The notes beneath the pieces are model-generated. The model searched no databases and was not told where the DNA came from. It was given only the letters and a program-made list of their open reading frames with translations. 64,000 bases of DNA, from assembly GCA_903772945.1 (NCBI GenBank), contig CAICTM010000224.1, forward strand, positions 1-64,000, in the 5' to 3' direction. How positions within the stretch are numbered: the stretch's first letter is position 1; each line of letters begins with the position of its first letter. Of the stretch, positions 43,681 to 55,682 are shown piece after piece. The position numbers were made by a program, and so were the translations under genes. Source of the stretch: Seminavis robusta. Lineage: Eukaryota > Bacillariophyta > Bacillariophyceae > Naviculales > Naviculaceae.

Positions 43681-46600
43681 ATGTCATCTTTTGAAGAGTC
43701 CGAAGCTTCTTCTTCGGGGGCAGATGAATCCACGGAGGAGGAGGAAGAAGACGGCGACGACGATGTCATGGCACTACTGAACATGGCACGAACACGGGCT
43801 GCAAAGCCTGGCACTGATCGGGTAACGGCGGTCATGGAATCTGCTCGTGAACTGGCTCCATTTCATAATGAAGCGGACGTCTTGGCACTACTGGAAAAGG
43901 CCAAGGCACGGGTTGCAGAAATCAAAGAAACCCAAGCAAACATGGATTCCTCGGAGCAGTCGCAGTATGTCTCGTCCATCATGTCATCCATGCGGGAACT
44001 AGAGAGCAGCCAAGACGAAGATGATTTTGAAGCATTGCTGGAAAAAGCAAAGGCTCGGATCAAGCGGGGAACGATCATTCCCACGACTGCTCCTCCTGAC
44101 ATCAAGGAACCAGATTCGTCTTCTTCTGGAGCATCCAAGAAACTCAATGTGGAACCAAAGCAATCGGCCAGCAGCATCGAGACTGACGAAGGCGAAGAAG
44201 AGGACGACTTTGTGGCTGTGCTAGAAAAAGCCGACAGCTCTCGAGCGGCCACGTTCCAGGCAACCATGAGGGCAGAACAGTCATTGATGCAGGATTCATT
44301 TCAAGGGATAGGCGCGTCTTTGGCAGAAGAACAGCCGTCCTCGTCAGAGCTATCTCCGGCGCCACGCCTTACTCGATCGAATTCGGAAGAATTTATCGTA
44401 GCCTCTCCCACTCCGCGTACGCAACAGTTCCAACGAAGTGGTACTGTCTCTGGAGATTTTGCTCGTGGAGGAGCCAAGACGCATGATCTACTAGCCGGAG
44501 GAAGCGGAAGCACAAGTCGACCTGGAAGTAGTTCACCTACGCGACAACAGCCATCTTACAAAAAGCCTCTTAAGGACCACTCCTCTCGGTCTAGAGGCGC
44601 CACGCGCACAGGATCCAATCCAAACCTTAGCGATAGCCCGACGCGCTCTGGATCCAATCGGAGCTTACGCAACAGTCCAGCGAGGTCGGGATCGAATTCA
44701 AGCCTCCGTAGCATTCCCTCGGACAGGAACGACGAAACTACATCTGGTCAAACGACGAAAGATCTCAAGCACTCGTCAGTATCACATCTCAACTATCATG
44801 CGAGAAAGAACGATGAAGAAGATGACGACTTTGACATGGGCTTCCCGCCGCCCCTCACACAAAAGGGGAGTTTGGATGCTCACCTATTCCACCAAAAGGG
44901 AAGGGATGAACCAATGTCCAGGATAAGTGGTACAGATACGAGTATGGGATCTGTGGATGTGACCATCTTGTTGGATGACTATGACACCAAGAGCAAGATT
45001 GGTGACTTGAAGGTCAAGCCAGGTACAGATGCTACCAAGGCAGCTTCATCGTCCGCTAAGGACAAGTCTGCTAGTACCTCGTTGTTTCCACAACGCAAGC
45101 CGGCGGTTGATCAGAGTGTCAACCTCATGGATGCCAACGCAGGACAATACGAAAGTGGCAGTATCGGAAGTAGTGGCAGATCCAGCGTTTCCGGAAGTGG
45201 CAGACGAATGGGTGCTCCATCACGACCAAAGAAGTACGCCTCCCGGCCACAGAGAAAGGACAGGGTTAGTACAACTTTTCTTGGTCTCATCTCGGAAGCC
45301 TATGTGGAAGACTCGACACTAACCTACCAGGATGACTTCTCCCATGCAAAAAAGAAGCAAACGTACTTTTGTAGCTGGACCACTTTTATTATCTTGGTCA
45401 TCATTTTTGCGGCTGGAGCTGCGGTGATACTCTTTGTCCCCTCTGTGTCGAATGTGGTGGGTGTTGGTGAAGCATCAAAGTCAGGAGTCAACCTCGTTGA
45501 TGTTCTCGAGGTGCAAGGCAATGACCAAGACAACTTCCGCGATGGGACCGTTATGCTTCCTCCTCATCCTGTCAAGATCTCATCTGGAATGACAGCTGAG
45601 CTGAGTGAGTTGACACAAATAGTCACGTCCCTACAGAAAAAGATGTCTGAGCTACAAGCTTTGATTGTAAAGCATAGAGTCTCAAAAACTGGCGACTTTG
45701 ATTGGGCACACTTCCATGATGACTACGATCAATTCAAATTAATGAACCCGCAAACAAAGGCTCTCGTATGGCTGGCACACCAAGGCACGTTTCACGGGGA
45801 GCAAGAACATGACTTCCAGCACCACAGGCTACTCCAACGGTATGCCCTAGCTGTCTTGTACTATTCAACTCATGGACGGCACCCTCCAAGACTCGATGCA
45901 GCGACCATTATAGATACTGCAAACACAGATTTCTTCCCGTCGTCATTCTTGTATCATATGGAACATGAGTCTTCCTGGTTCCATAGCCATCATTGGTTAA
46001 GCAAAAAGTCGGTCTGCACCTGGCGAGGAATTGGTTGTGACCCCGAGGCAGCTGAAAATGAAAAGATCATTGCTCTGAACCTCACGCACAATGGGCTGTG
46101 TGGAACATTTCCTTTGAGAGAGATGACAGTATCGCTCGGTTGGAGCCTCCGGTCCATTGACTTGAGTGGAAATCATATCACTGGAGACTTGAGCCTACGT
46201 GAGCTGGAAAACGAAACCGCCATCAGTGAATTGGTTTCATGGCCACATCTTCGGAAACTGCGCATGCAAGACAATCAACTGGGTGGCAATCTCCCCATTG
46301 ACTGGATGCATACGTGCAAAGACATTGAAGAGATCAACCTATCTGGAAATGCTTTTGTGGGGACTTTGCCTGACCATGCATTTCAGTACTCAGAGAATCT
46401 TCGAAGAATTCAGCTTGATCACAACCAGCTGGCAGGCAGGGTCCCCGTTATAGGTCACCTGGAAAAGCTAGGTGAGTGCTAGTTGCAAACGTGAGCTCAT
46501 CATGTCGAGGAGGCGTCCAACGCACTGATGTGTGTCTGCACTATCGCAATAGAGCATCTTGAAATCCAAGACAATGTTTTTACGGGGCCATTTCCAACAG

Positions 46601-47389
46601 GGGTTTTCATGCTCACAAGTCTGCGTAAGTCAGCAAAACCTTGGAAGTTACAGCTGCATGCTTGCTATTGACCCCAAGTTATCTCTCTGTTTGTACATAG
46701 TGGAGCTGAGGGCAGGGGATAACCTCTTCAGTGGTACTTTGTCAACAGATTTGGCCAACATGATCAATTTAGGTTTGTTCAATGATTGGTGCTTCTATCT
46801 AGTAGTCTTGATACTCTATCTGAGCTCACCCAGGGCAATCGTCCTATTTGATTCACGCAGAGGTCTTGACAGTCGAAAACAATAGGCTCCATGGAGCGGT
46901 TCCCGATGTCTTCTACACTCTTCCCAACATGAGTAGGTTTGAACCATTTCGTGATCTTGCATACCAGTGCTCCGTTGATCACGCTAACTGGACCTGTTGC
47001 TTGTTTTGACAGCACAACTCTCTCTGCGAGGAAACAACTTTACTGGGCAGCTCCCGGAGAGCTTGGCAGCAACGGAAAGACTTGGTAGGGCCGCGTGTTG
47101 ATCCATTTGTTATTGGAGCATACCAAGTAATCTCATGGGTCTTTCTTTGGCTATGTTTGCAGAAGCCCTGGCTTTGGAAGGCAACAGTTTCTCTGGTACT
47201 CTCTCCTCTAGTCTTTCTGGCTTGACTAACTTGAAATCACTGCTCTTGTTCAATAATCATCTGACTGGCAAGATCCCGGATGAAGTGTGCTCTTTGAAAG
47301 AAGGTTTTTTCAACTTCAAACGGCTCCGACACATTGCTGCCGACTGCTCTTTGAAAGTTGCGTGTTCTTGCTGTGACGAATGTTACTAA
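43681..47389 (+). CDS. LRR transmembrane protein, one LRR per internal exon (six exons)
   Basis: Exons: 43681-46471, 46553-46624, 46701-46772, 46861-46932, 47013-47084 and 47163-47389; all five introns are phase 1 with GT...AG ends. Protein about 1,100 residues. The cytosolic part (1-555) is acidic and Ser-rich. It has about four copies of a DDFEALLEKAKARI-like motif and three copies of a roughly 16-residue RSGSNxxLxxSPxR repeat (about residues 315-345). The membrane span is at about 563-585 (SWTTFIILVIIFAAGAAVILF). Outside are LLQRYALAVLYYSTHG, a plant-type LRR N-cap (VCTWRGIGCD), LRRs such as LRSIDLSGNHITGDL, and a Cys cap (ACSCCDECY). Exons 2-5 are each exactly 72 bases and encode one 24-residue LRR. 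No kinase domain is seen. It converges on the Roc-COR-protease gene, tail to tail, 490 bp apart. Confidence 0.9.
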
Positions 47390-47879
47390 CGCAGTATGGG
47401 CCAACTATCCATTGCGACTGGTGCACAAGGTGACTGCAAGTGGAACCTTCTGGAGGCAAAACTGTTGCAGGGAAGGTAGCACAGACATGCCGGTACCGGT
47501 AGATTGGATCCCATTTAGCCGTGTCCTGGCTCTTGGTTTATGCTTCCGTTTGAAACATCGATGGCATGAAGTTTCTCTCCTCTGGTGTCCCCGCACTCAA
47601 GTCAATCAGGCTTGGGTTCGACAGAACCTGGCTCGATAGCTGGATTGACAACAGGTTTTCAGCCTTTCTGGTGCTGCTTTGGTCCTCAAATTTGTGGCTG
47701 CCTTCGAAAAGGGAGGGATAACTAGAAAGGGTGTCGGACTGCACAACACTGTTACTTCCTGTCGGGCGATGGAGGATTCGGCGCGACTGGTGGTTAAAAC
47801 CCCGCCTACATAGGGGGCAAAATCTACCTACTGGATGGAATTATTGATAGTAGTCCAGGTTGACTTACGAGTTTAGGAT
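47390..47879. other. Intergenic gap between convergent genes
   Basis: No coding motif is seen. It contains a GCCGGTACCGGTAGATT palindrome near 47489. It serves as the shared 3' region of the LRR gene and the Roc-COR-protease gene. Confidence 0.5.
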
Positions 47880-50800
47880 CTACAACATCATGGACGGCCT
47901 TGTGAAATGCTTCTTTGCCTTCTTCACGAGGTCTTTCATTTCGCTCGCTGGAACCAAGTAGCATCGTTGTCGTTCTCCGGGATCTGCACGGCTTAAGATT
48001 CCAACAACCCTGCCATCATTGTTCACACAAGGACCCCCGCTATGTCCTGCTATTGTTGGGCAAATCACCACAACCTCTTCTCGGGGCACAAAGCACATCG
48101 ATTTGGTGCTCTGTTCTGAACTGTGGCTGCTGTCGTCCTCTGACATTGGCGGGGCGACGAACTTCTTGACAATATAACCCCTTGCAAAGTCCGCCGATCG
48201 GTTTACATGTTTTCCTTGCTCCAGTACACCCTCCCCACCCTGGTTGAATCCCAGTATCCTCACTGATTCCTCAAGCTCAAAGCGGGTTGTCAGCTTGAGG
48301 GTTTTGAGACTCTCCTGGTGAATTGCCTCGAGATTCAGTGGGCTCTCACCAAAAGCTTCCCCTGGTTGCTGGGACATGTCTCCATTGATGTCACCGTGCA
48401 GCTTCGACGTCAATCGGACCACACATGCATCAACGGAGCTAATGTCGTCCGCTATAATCTCAGCAAAGTAGCGGTAGACAGCGTTGTGTTTTTGGCCGCC
48501 TTCCGGAATCACGCCAATCACGACTCTTGCGTTCTTCAGCCCAAAGTAAGGGGCGCCGAAATTTTTTCCTTCGGTCATATCAAAAAGCACGTGGCCGGCC
48601 GTCAAGATCAACCCAAGCCTCTTGTCGACAACAAATCCAGAGCCAACATTGCGAATCTCCTTGCTGGCAACGTCCCAGAGACCCACCAGAACAACACTGG
48701 GGAGCAACTCTGGCACTGGCTTAATGGCCATCTTAGAGGGGTCCTCCATCTTAGACGGATCTTGCCGCTTGACGGTCCCACAAATTAAGTTCGAGTCGAC
48801 GCGGTGCCCTCGGATACATCGGACAATTGAAGAGCCGCTTTCGGCAGCAGCCTTGACACTGTCCCAACTCCATGTGCTGGCATTTCTGGGTTGCGAGTGA
48901 GCCAAGCATTCTGGGCAAACGACCTGTCGGTCAATGTTGGAGAAATCGCCAAGCGTTTTTTGGATTGAGCCGATTACCACCTCAAGGCCACCTCGCCAAA
49001 GCTTGGCACCGTGTGATCCCGCCTGCCCTCTGCCACTGACGACCAATCGTTGCATGGTTGCACGCATGGCATCCGAAGCAACACAGTGGCTGGAACTCTG
49101 ATCCACCAGGGTCACAAAGACCTCGGTGAAGCTCTCTTTCAACTCGCCGTTGTCAGAATCGGCAAAGATGGAGCCGATCTTGACCAAAAAGGACGATTGC
49201 CAGCACATTATTTGGTGGATTCGGATGCGCCCAATCGCCTCGGAATCGTGGGCTTGGAGGAAGTCGTTGGCTCCGGAGCGGACCAAAGGGAAAGTTTGGG
49301 TACGATGGGGAGGGGTCTTTTCGAGTGTCGCAAAAGTGTTTGAGAAAGCATGAATATCGCGCACTAAAGCCACAGTGATGTGCTCCATCAAGTCACAGGG
49401 TGCTCCGTCCCTGAACCTGAAGAGAAGAAATGGCGGCAAGAGGTGTTAGAGAAAGCGAGAGCAAAAAACGATTCGATTCAATTCTTTGCTCTTCCTTACA
49501 GCCAAGAATGACACAAAGTTGTCATCCAACTTTCGCTCGATTTGAATGTCCAGACATCGTTATTATCTGTGGTTGTCGCCAAGAGGCTCGGAACAAAGTA
49601 TACCTCGGGGTCGCCCAAACCATTCGAAACATTCAGTGGCAGAAACACGCCCGACTGCACCAGCAAACGCTCGAGGAAACCGAACATTGTTGACGAGGTT
49701 GTGGAGTTCTCCGACAACTGAGACGATCGATCGGCGGCCTCCCTCATGAACTGCATGCTCAGCCACAACATGTTTGTGTCCGTGGAACTCAACAAGGGAC
49801 AGCTCGATGCATTCCCATCCGTCAGGGATTGTATAACCGAGCTTTCCGGGAACTGCTGATTGGAATAGATACACTGCATATTCATGAACCGCCGAGTCTC
49901 CGACAGCTCTCGTTTCAAGTCATTTCTCAAAATACAACTGAGTGCCGAGACAAACCACTTTCGACTCAGTATAATGTATCGAGAGAGAAGTTCGTCATGG
50001 TCATTCCCAAAATACAGCAATTCGCCAATGCTCGACAGAAAATGCAGCGCGTGTGTAATCTCCTCATAGCTGGGGATGTGTTTGCCGAGCTCAGACATCA
50101 AATGGTCCACACGAACCAACTTGTGGTCTTGTTTGAGCCGCCGGACGGTATCCAAAACTCTCGCGACGGAGCCAGGCACGGGCGTCCCAACATGATCAAA
50201 GACAGCTTCATCTGCGGCAATGGCAATCAGTGTTTCTTGCAATTCATGGATCCCTCCGTTGTTGGCCAGGCTCACGCACATTACGTTATCCATTCCAATC
50301 AGCAATTTGGGCATGGTTGGGTCATTCTGGTACTTGTCAATATGGAGTTCCAACAGATTCTGCATCATGTCACACCTGCGCTTTGCTTCCGAAGTGGACA
50401 TATGCTCTGGAATGACAGCTACGGGAAGGATCGACGATCCAGATCCTCGTTTCCGAATGCACTCTACCCATGACAGCACTCGCTTTTCGATATCAGCTTG
50501 GAGAGCAAGATCTGCTTGACGCTTGGCTTCTTCAAAGAGGAACTCATTGTCTTCTTCGTCGTCATCATCGTCTTCATCTTCGTCGTCGTCTTCATCCTGT
50601 TCAAGTTTGGCCCATATGTTCTGCCCATACGTTTTCATATTGTCAGACGCCAGATCCCACACCAACAAATACAGCGCATTCGCCGAGAAGAACAAGGATT
50701 GAATGCCGGGATTTGCCCCGAAATTGGCACTTCCATCTTCTCGCGAGGCTCCCTGGACATCCCAAATGGAGAACTTGACCTGCTCCTGACCGCTCATATC

Positions 50801-52888
50801 TGGAGTCCAGGAATGTACGTCCACACCCAGAGTGGTGCGCCGTTTGGGCTTTTTATTGGATTGTCGAATGGCTCTTGCGAGTGTCGATTTGTCGGCATTG
50901 GGAGCTCCTACCATGACAACTTTGAGGACATCGTTGTGAACAGTTTCGTCGGTGACTTTTGCAGTGCTGAGAGGACAGGACATGCCCGAACTCTTGCCTG
51001 GCGACGTGAACGGCACGGATGATGGCATGGCCAAAGGATCCAATCCATTGTTATCCATGGCTTCATCTGGTTCTAGGACGTCATTGGCGGATTCTTGAGC
51101 GGCGCGTCTCAACATATACTCTACATCGGGAGCATCGGCTTTGTCGACTTTGTAATCAGCATCTGGTGAGAGAAGTGAATACGATGGTTCATCCTTCTTG
51201 TCATCTCCGGCGTAGTATGCCGATTCAATGTATGCTTCTGCACAAGTAGCTCCAATAACATCAGCTTCAAAAACCTGATCAGCATTTCCGACAAAACTAG
51301 CCTGCACACTTGAAATATGTTGTGTTGACGGCCCTGACATTGGCGGCAATGGAGGAGTAGGAGCTGCCAGGGCATCGTATGCATACGCTTCATGCTGTTG
51401 TTGTTGGTGATGTGCTTGATCGAGTGAATCATAGGAAGCATATGCATTTTGTGATGGCAAGGAGTCATAGGAAGCCGCAAAGGCAGCGTGTGAGGGCGGC
51501 TGCAATTGTTGTTGTTCAAGTGTCAAATTATGATGGTATGGATCGTGTTGTCGTTCTGAGTAATGTGGGGGTTCCGGCATGACAGCAGCCGCTGCCGCAT
51601 GACCACTGTTGGGCGGAATGGGCACGGACGCCGATAAAGGCTCAGCGGATGCCGGTGGATAGGAAGCTGTGGCAGCATCCGTGGCGGGTGGCGCGGACGC
51701 CACCAAACTAGCCACATCATTTGATGATGCTTTTTGCTGTTGATGTGGGGGTGTGGCTGGTGGAGTCGTTTTTGTTCCTCGTGAATCGGGTCTCCTCCAA
51801 CTTCTTCGTTTCTTTTTGAACTCTCCTCCCTCACGTTTGTCATGAGCAGCAGTTGTAGTGTTAGTACCAGTGGTATCCTTGTGTTTGTCACGTTTGATTT
51901 TCCATGCTCTCATGGGTGATTTGTTGCGTGGTGATCTTTTGTGGACCGTCGGATTACCGGTAGCATTTGTCGCCTGTAAAGACGAATTTGGCAGAGAATC
52001 GCCAGGTTCTGTGGTAAACTCGCACAGTGATACATTGGGGCTGTTTGCGGTAGCAATGGATTCTTCGTGTGATTGTTTTGATTTTCGACTACTGTGGTTG
52101 TGTTTGTCACTTTTTTCTTTGCGTGGTATTCTTTTTTTGAGCCATTTTTTGAATCCTCTGACTCCCTTTCGCATGGGTTTTGGCTGACAACTTGGTCGAG
52201 TGATGTAATCTCTGTCTCTTTGGTATTCCTCGAGTCCTTCTCTTTCTTGTTCATTGGGAGGACAGACTGGCGGAATGACGATCAAGTCTCCATCAATGAG
52301 AACAAATTGGTCTTCATTGAGTTCTTCTATACTGCCGCGGTCCATGGGAGGAACACTTCGGACAGACTCGGGTGGAGCATTGGGAACTGGCAGTGACGTT
52401 GCCGTTGTTCTTGGTGGTGCTGGTGCTGATGCTGGTGCTACAGACGAAGATAGAATTCCTCCTTCACTTCGAATACTAAGGCATTCAATGGGTGCTTGAG
52501 GAGCTTGCTGATGCAAACCGCTATCAGGTTCTGGTCGCACATGATACATATGATCATAAATATGATCATGAATATGTTCCGCCACGGCACCGACAACGTC
52601 GAGGATGCCTCGTGCCACAGGATACGTTCTCGAAGATCTCTGCACCCGGTCATCCAGCAGTTGAATGGGAGCCATGGGAGGAGTGGCTGGTTCTGCCGTC
52701 GCTGGTTCCGCCGTCGCTGTTGCTGTGGCCTCAGTCGATGCCAACCAATTGCGTAGTAAAGGCAACGTTGCTGTGGCCGTGGCTTCGGCTGTTGCTTGCA
52801 CTTCAGGAGTGGCGGTCGCTTCCACGGCTGTCACTGCCGCGGCTGCGGGTGGAGCCGAGTCCTCTACCATTGCAGTTGTCGTGTTCAT
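47880..52888 (-). CDS. Roc-COR GTPase fused to a trypsin-like serine protease (two exons)
   Basis: About 1,641 residues. Exon 1 is 52888-49500 and exon 2 is 49416-47880; the 83-bp intron (GTAAGG...CTTCAG, phase 2) restores SWMTTLCHSW/LFRDGAPCDLMEH inside the COR domain. The N-terminal 640 residues are low complexity (Ala/Pro, Gln/His, repeated YDSL). The Roc domain starts at about 657: P-loop GAPNADKSTL (Asp where GKS is expected), switch II WDVQG; no NKxD motif is evident. The COR domain runs about 900-1200 (YEEITHALHFLSSIGELLYF, LSRKWFVSALSCIL). A CPxC...CIRGH Zn-type motif follows. The protease (about 1370-1641) has catalytic His in LTAGHV, Asp in VDACVVRL and Ser in AGHSGGPC, an intact triad of S1/HtrA style. 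Roco proteins usually end in kinases or other effectors; a protease here implies GTPase-controlled proteolysis (inference). Confidence 0.87.
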
Positions 52889-53772
52889 AATTATAGTACT
52901 TTTGGTTTTTGGTAATCAATCGAGGGTGCTCTTTCGCTGCAGAAGAATGCTCTTTCGATGCCGTGTGGTACCAATATCTCTTGGGCTTGGGCTTGGGCTT
53001 GGGCTTTGATTGAGCTCACAGTTGATGCGAAGAAGGATCCTCCTTCTTTCACTCCATCAGCTCATTGTCAACAGACGATGTTGATGCTTGGGTGCTGCGA
53101 AGAGGTGTGGACGCAAGACACCCCCAGCGAGCACGAACCAACACACCTTGCAAATTATAAAACAAATCACAGGTTCCCCGCTGAGGAATTATACGACTGG
53201 ACTTGACTTCTCCCCAATTACCATTATGAGGCTTCTAAAGGTGGGGTAATTGAATTATTCAGGTTCCATTGAGAAAACGATCAGAACTTCACCGATCCTC
53301 GACGATCCAATGCAGTTCAGCTCCAAAAATTATTGCATGGGATCTTCCAAGAGGCTCTGCCATAGACTGGTCTAGATGGCCCTAGGTACCGGTATGGGTC
53401 GTCAACGGCTATCATTACCACAGCCTTTGCTTGAGAGCATGTTGTAACCCTTTCATAGCTGCATTACAGGATGGAGTGACAGTTGAGTAAAAGTCAACCA
53501 GCCAAAGATTGGACGGTTGCGAATTATTTGGTTTGGCCCCTGTTGCATGCCGTAGCCAGGGTTACCTAATGGCTCTTTCAACTTCAGCCAAGCCAGCAAA
53601 ACCGTACTGTGCAAGTTTTATCTAAAAATGCTCTACTACTTAGTTAGGTTCGGAGCTGTGGTATTCTACGGTATGGTAGTCTTCATACGATTTTAGCAAA
53701 GAATTGTAGTCTTGGTCGTGCAAGTTTGTCTGGTACTCGCTCAGCCAGCACGAGTACCAGTACGTTACAGAA
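52889..53772. other. Intergenic region, no gene recognised
   Basis: Upstream of the Roc-COR-protease gene. It has a four-fold GGGCTT tandem (about 52982-53006) and a GGTACCGGTAT palindrome near 53385. Confidence 0.5.
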
Positions 53773-54772
53773 CTACTTGCTGCTCTTGCCGTCATCATCA
53801 TCCATAGGTGGAACCCAATTCTCAAAGGTTTCTTCAAAACTTGCTGCTGCTTTGTCCCCCAAATCGTCAAAGAAACCCTTGGCACTGCCCCAATCATAGC
53901 CGGGAATGAAACGAGCCGTCGTGCGAGGAGTCTTGCTCATGTCTTTGGCGCTACGGTCTCCCCAAGGATTAGAAGATTCCTCAGAAAATAAATCCAACTG
54001 GGAATTCTGAAACTGATACCGATTCAACAACTCTTCCAAGTCAGAAAAGTTCGAACCCTCAACTCGGGCTACTCGGTTGCCTGAGTTAGTTCATAGTTCG
54101 TAACCAAATTCATGGTACAGTATGATCCAAATAAATTGCAACAGGATCAGCTTCTGTAATCAGGCAATCGACAGCTTCTACTTTGCATTCTTTGCGCGGC
54201 TTACCTTGATAGAAAATGTCAAAGGTGGGCCAACTTTGAACACTGGCTTTGCCAATCAGAATGTCGGCATTTTCATATTCGGCAAAGCATCGTAGAAAAA
54301 TGGTGGCTGGATTGTCCCGAGCCAAACGCTCGTATTCTGCCTCGGTCGTCACACAAGAGTCCATCTGAGATGATGTGAACTTGGCCACACACACAATTCC
54401 ATCCGGTCGTTCTGGCAACGGCATGGCGGCCAATTTGACTATTTCTTCTAGTTGTTCGTACTCTCTGTGTGGAACAGCATTACATTACATTGTGAAGTCA
54501 AGCAGAGTGAGAAGTCTGTCACTTATCTTATCTTACACACCCAGTCTCACTCACGCAAACTCTTTGACCATGTAGGATCCTGAACTTTCGCCATAATAGT
54601 CACCACGCGCATCGTATGAATGCAGACAAGAAGGGGACTGTTGTTTTTCATGACCAGGCTGTGAAGGTGTTGGGTCCAACCTATTATTCGCCAATGAGGC
54701 ACATGGCGGAGAAAACCCAGATACCGTGGTAAGCACAGAAGCTACCAACGCAAACAACTCGCAGTGCCTCAT
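53773..54772 (-). CDS. Thioredoxin-fold protein with plastid-type presequence (three exons)
   Basis: About 261 residues. Exons: 54772-54555, 54464-54205 and 54080-53773; introns of 90 and 124 bp (GTGAGT...CAG, GTAAGC...CAG) restore KEFA/EYEQLEEIVK and FDIFYQG/NRVARVEG. A signal peptide (LFALVASVLTTVSGF) is followed by F-S-P-P at the cleavage zone, like the ASAFAP motif that directs diatom preproteins into the plastid. The thioredoxin-like core has VCVAKFTSSQMDSC, ATIFLRCFAEYENAD and the cis-Pro region VQSWPTFDIFY. The usual CxxC is reduced to a single Cys (SQMDSC), so ordinary dithiol redox activity is unlikely; a monothiol or structural role is inferred. The C-terminal extension (TPRTTARFIPGYDWGSAKGF...) is shared with no family I can name. 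Confidence 0.82.
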
Positions 54773-55682
54773 TATCCTCTACTATTCGTGCACTTGTCTT
54801 TCTCTCGGGCTGGTTGTTGCAATGGTGTATGCTTTGCCAAACTGGTACGACACATACTGTACTGTACCAGAGCTCTGAGCGGCTTTCTCTCGCGAGAACA
54901 CGTCAGTCAATGTGCTGGCTTAAAATTAAAAGATCCATCGCTTCGAATGATTCATCGAATCGAACGAATCGAATCGAATTATCATCAATCGAGTCGAGTC
55001 ACGAGTCGAGTGACAGTGGACAGTACTGCTCTGCGCTGCAGTCCAGGCGCAGTGCTCCGAAAGCAAAATTTTGGAGAGGACCATGGACCATGGTGTACGG
55101 GTACGGTACTACGTTTCTGCAACAGTAGTTGCACAGGCTCAGTATGTGCTTCCCACTGCTACTATGTGGATCTTACATACCCTCAGGATCAATGACAGTA
55201 TGCTACGTAGAAAAGGTATGGTATCAGCAGTCATTGAAACAAAGATCCTCTCAATAAGACTCCCAATATTAAATAAACTGCAACAGTGAAGATATAAGGA
55301 CGGCCAATAAAGACCAACCACATACTGAGAGGATCCAATATTCGCTTAAGTAACACCCAACATACCGTACCTCTTGCCGATTCGATCCCACATCCAATAA
55401 GATCCGATCCAACCGTTGCAAAAGATACCGGTACTCTCAAGCAGCTACGTTCGAGCATACTCAAGCCACCCTACCGGTACCCGTAGGAATGATTCAATCG
55501 TTCGTGTATACTCAAGCAAAGAGGCAACCAACGTGCAACTCGTGCGATCGATCCACTGCTCTAGCATCAGTTCAGTTCCTCAGTTTTCCTCATTATTTTC
55601 ATTCCTTCAACTCTATAAAGGAACTCTGCCAAAATTCCAGCTCAACCAACAATTGCTTAGTTCACTAAACAATTCCTCCACC
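54773..55682. other. Intergenic region with a TATA-like element
   Basis: No gene was recognised. It contains an imperfect GAATCGA/GAGTC-rich stretch (about 54940-55020). The TATA-like box near its right end is listed separately. Confidence 0.5.
55614..55620 (+). promoter_or_regulatory. TATA-like box upstream of the recombinase-like gene
   Basis: TATAAAG lies 63 bases before the ATG at 55683 within CAACTCTATAAAGGAACTC. The position and sequence suit a core promoter; there is no further evidence. Confidence 0.4.
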
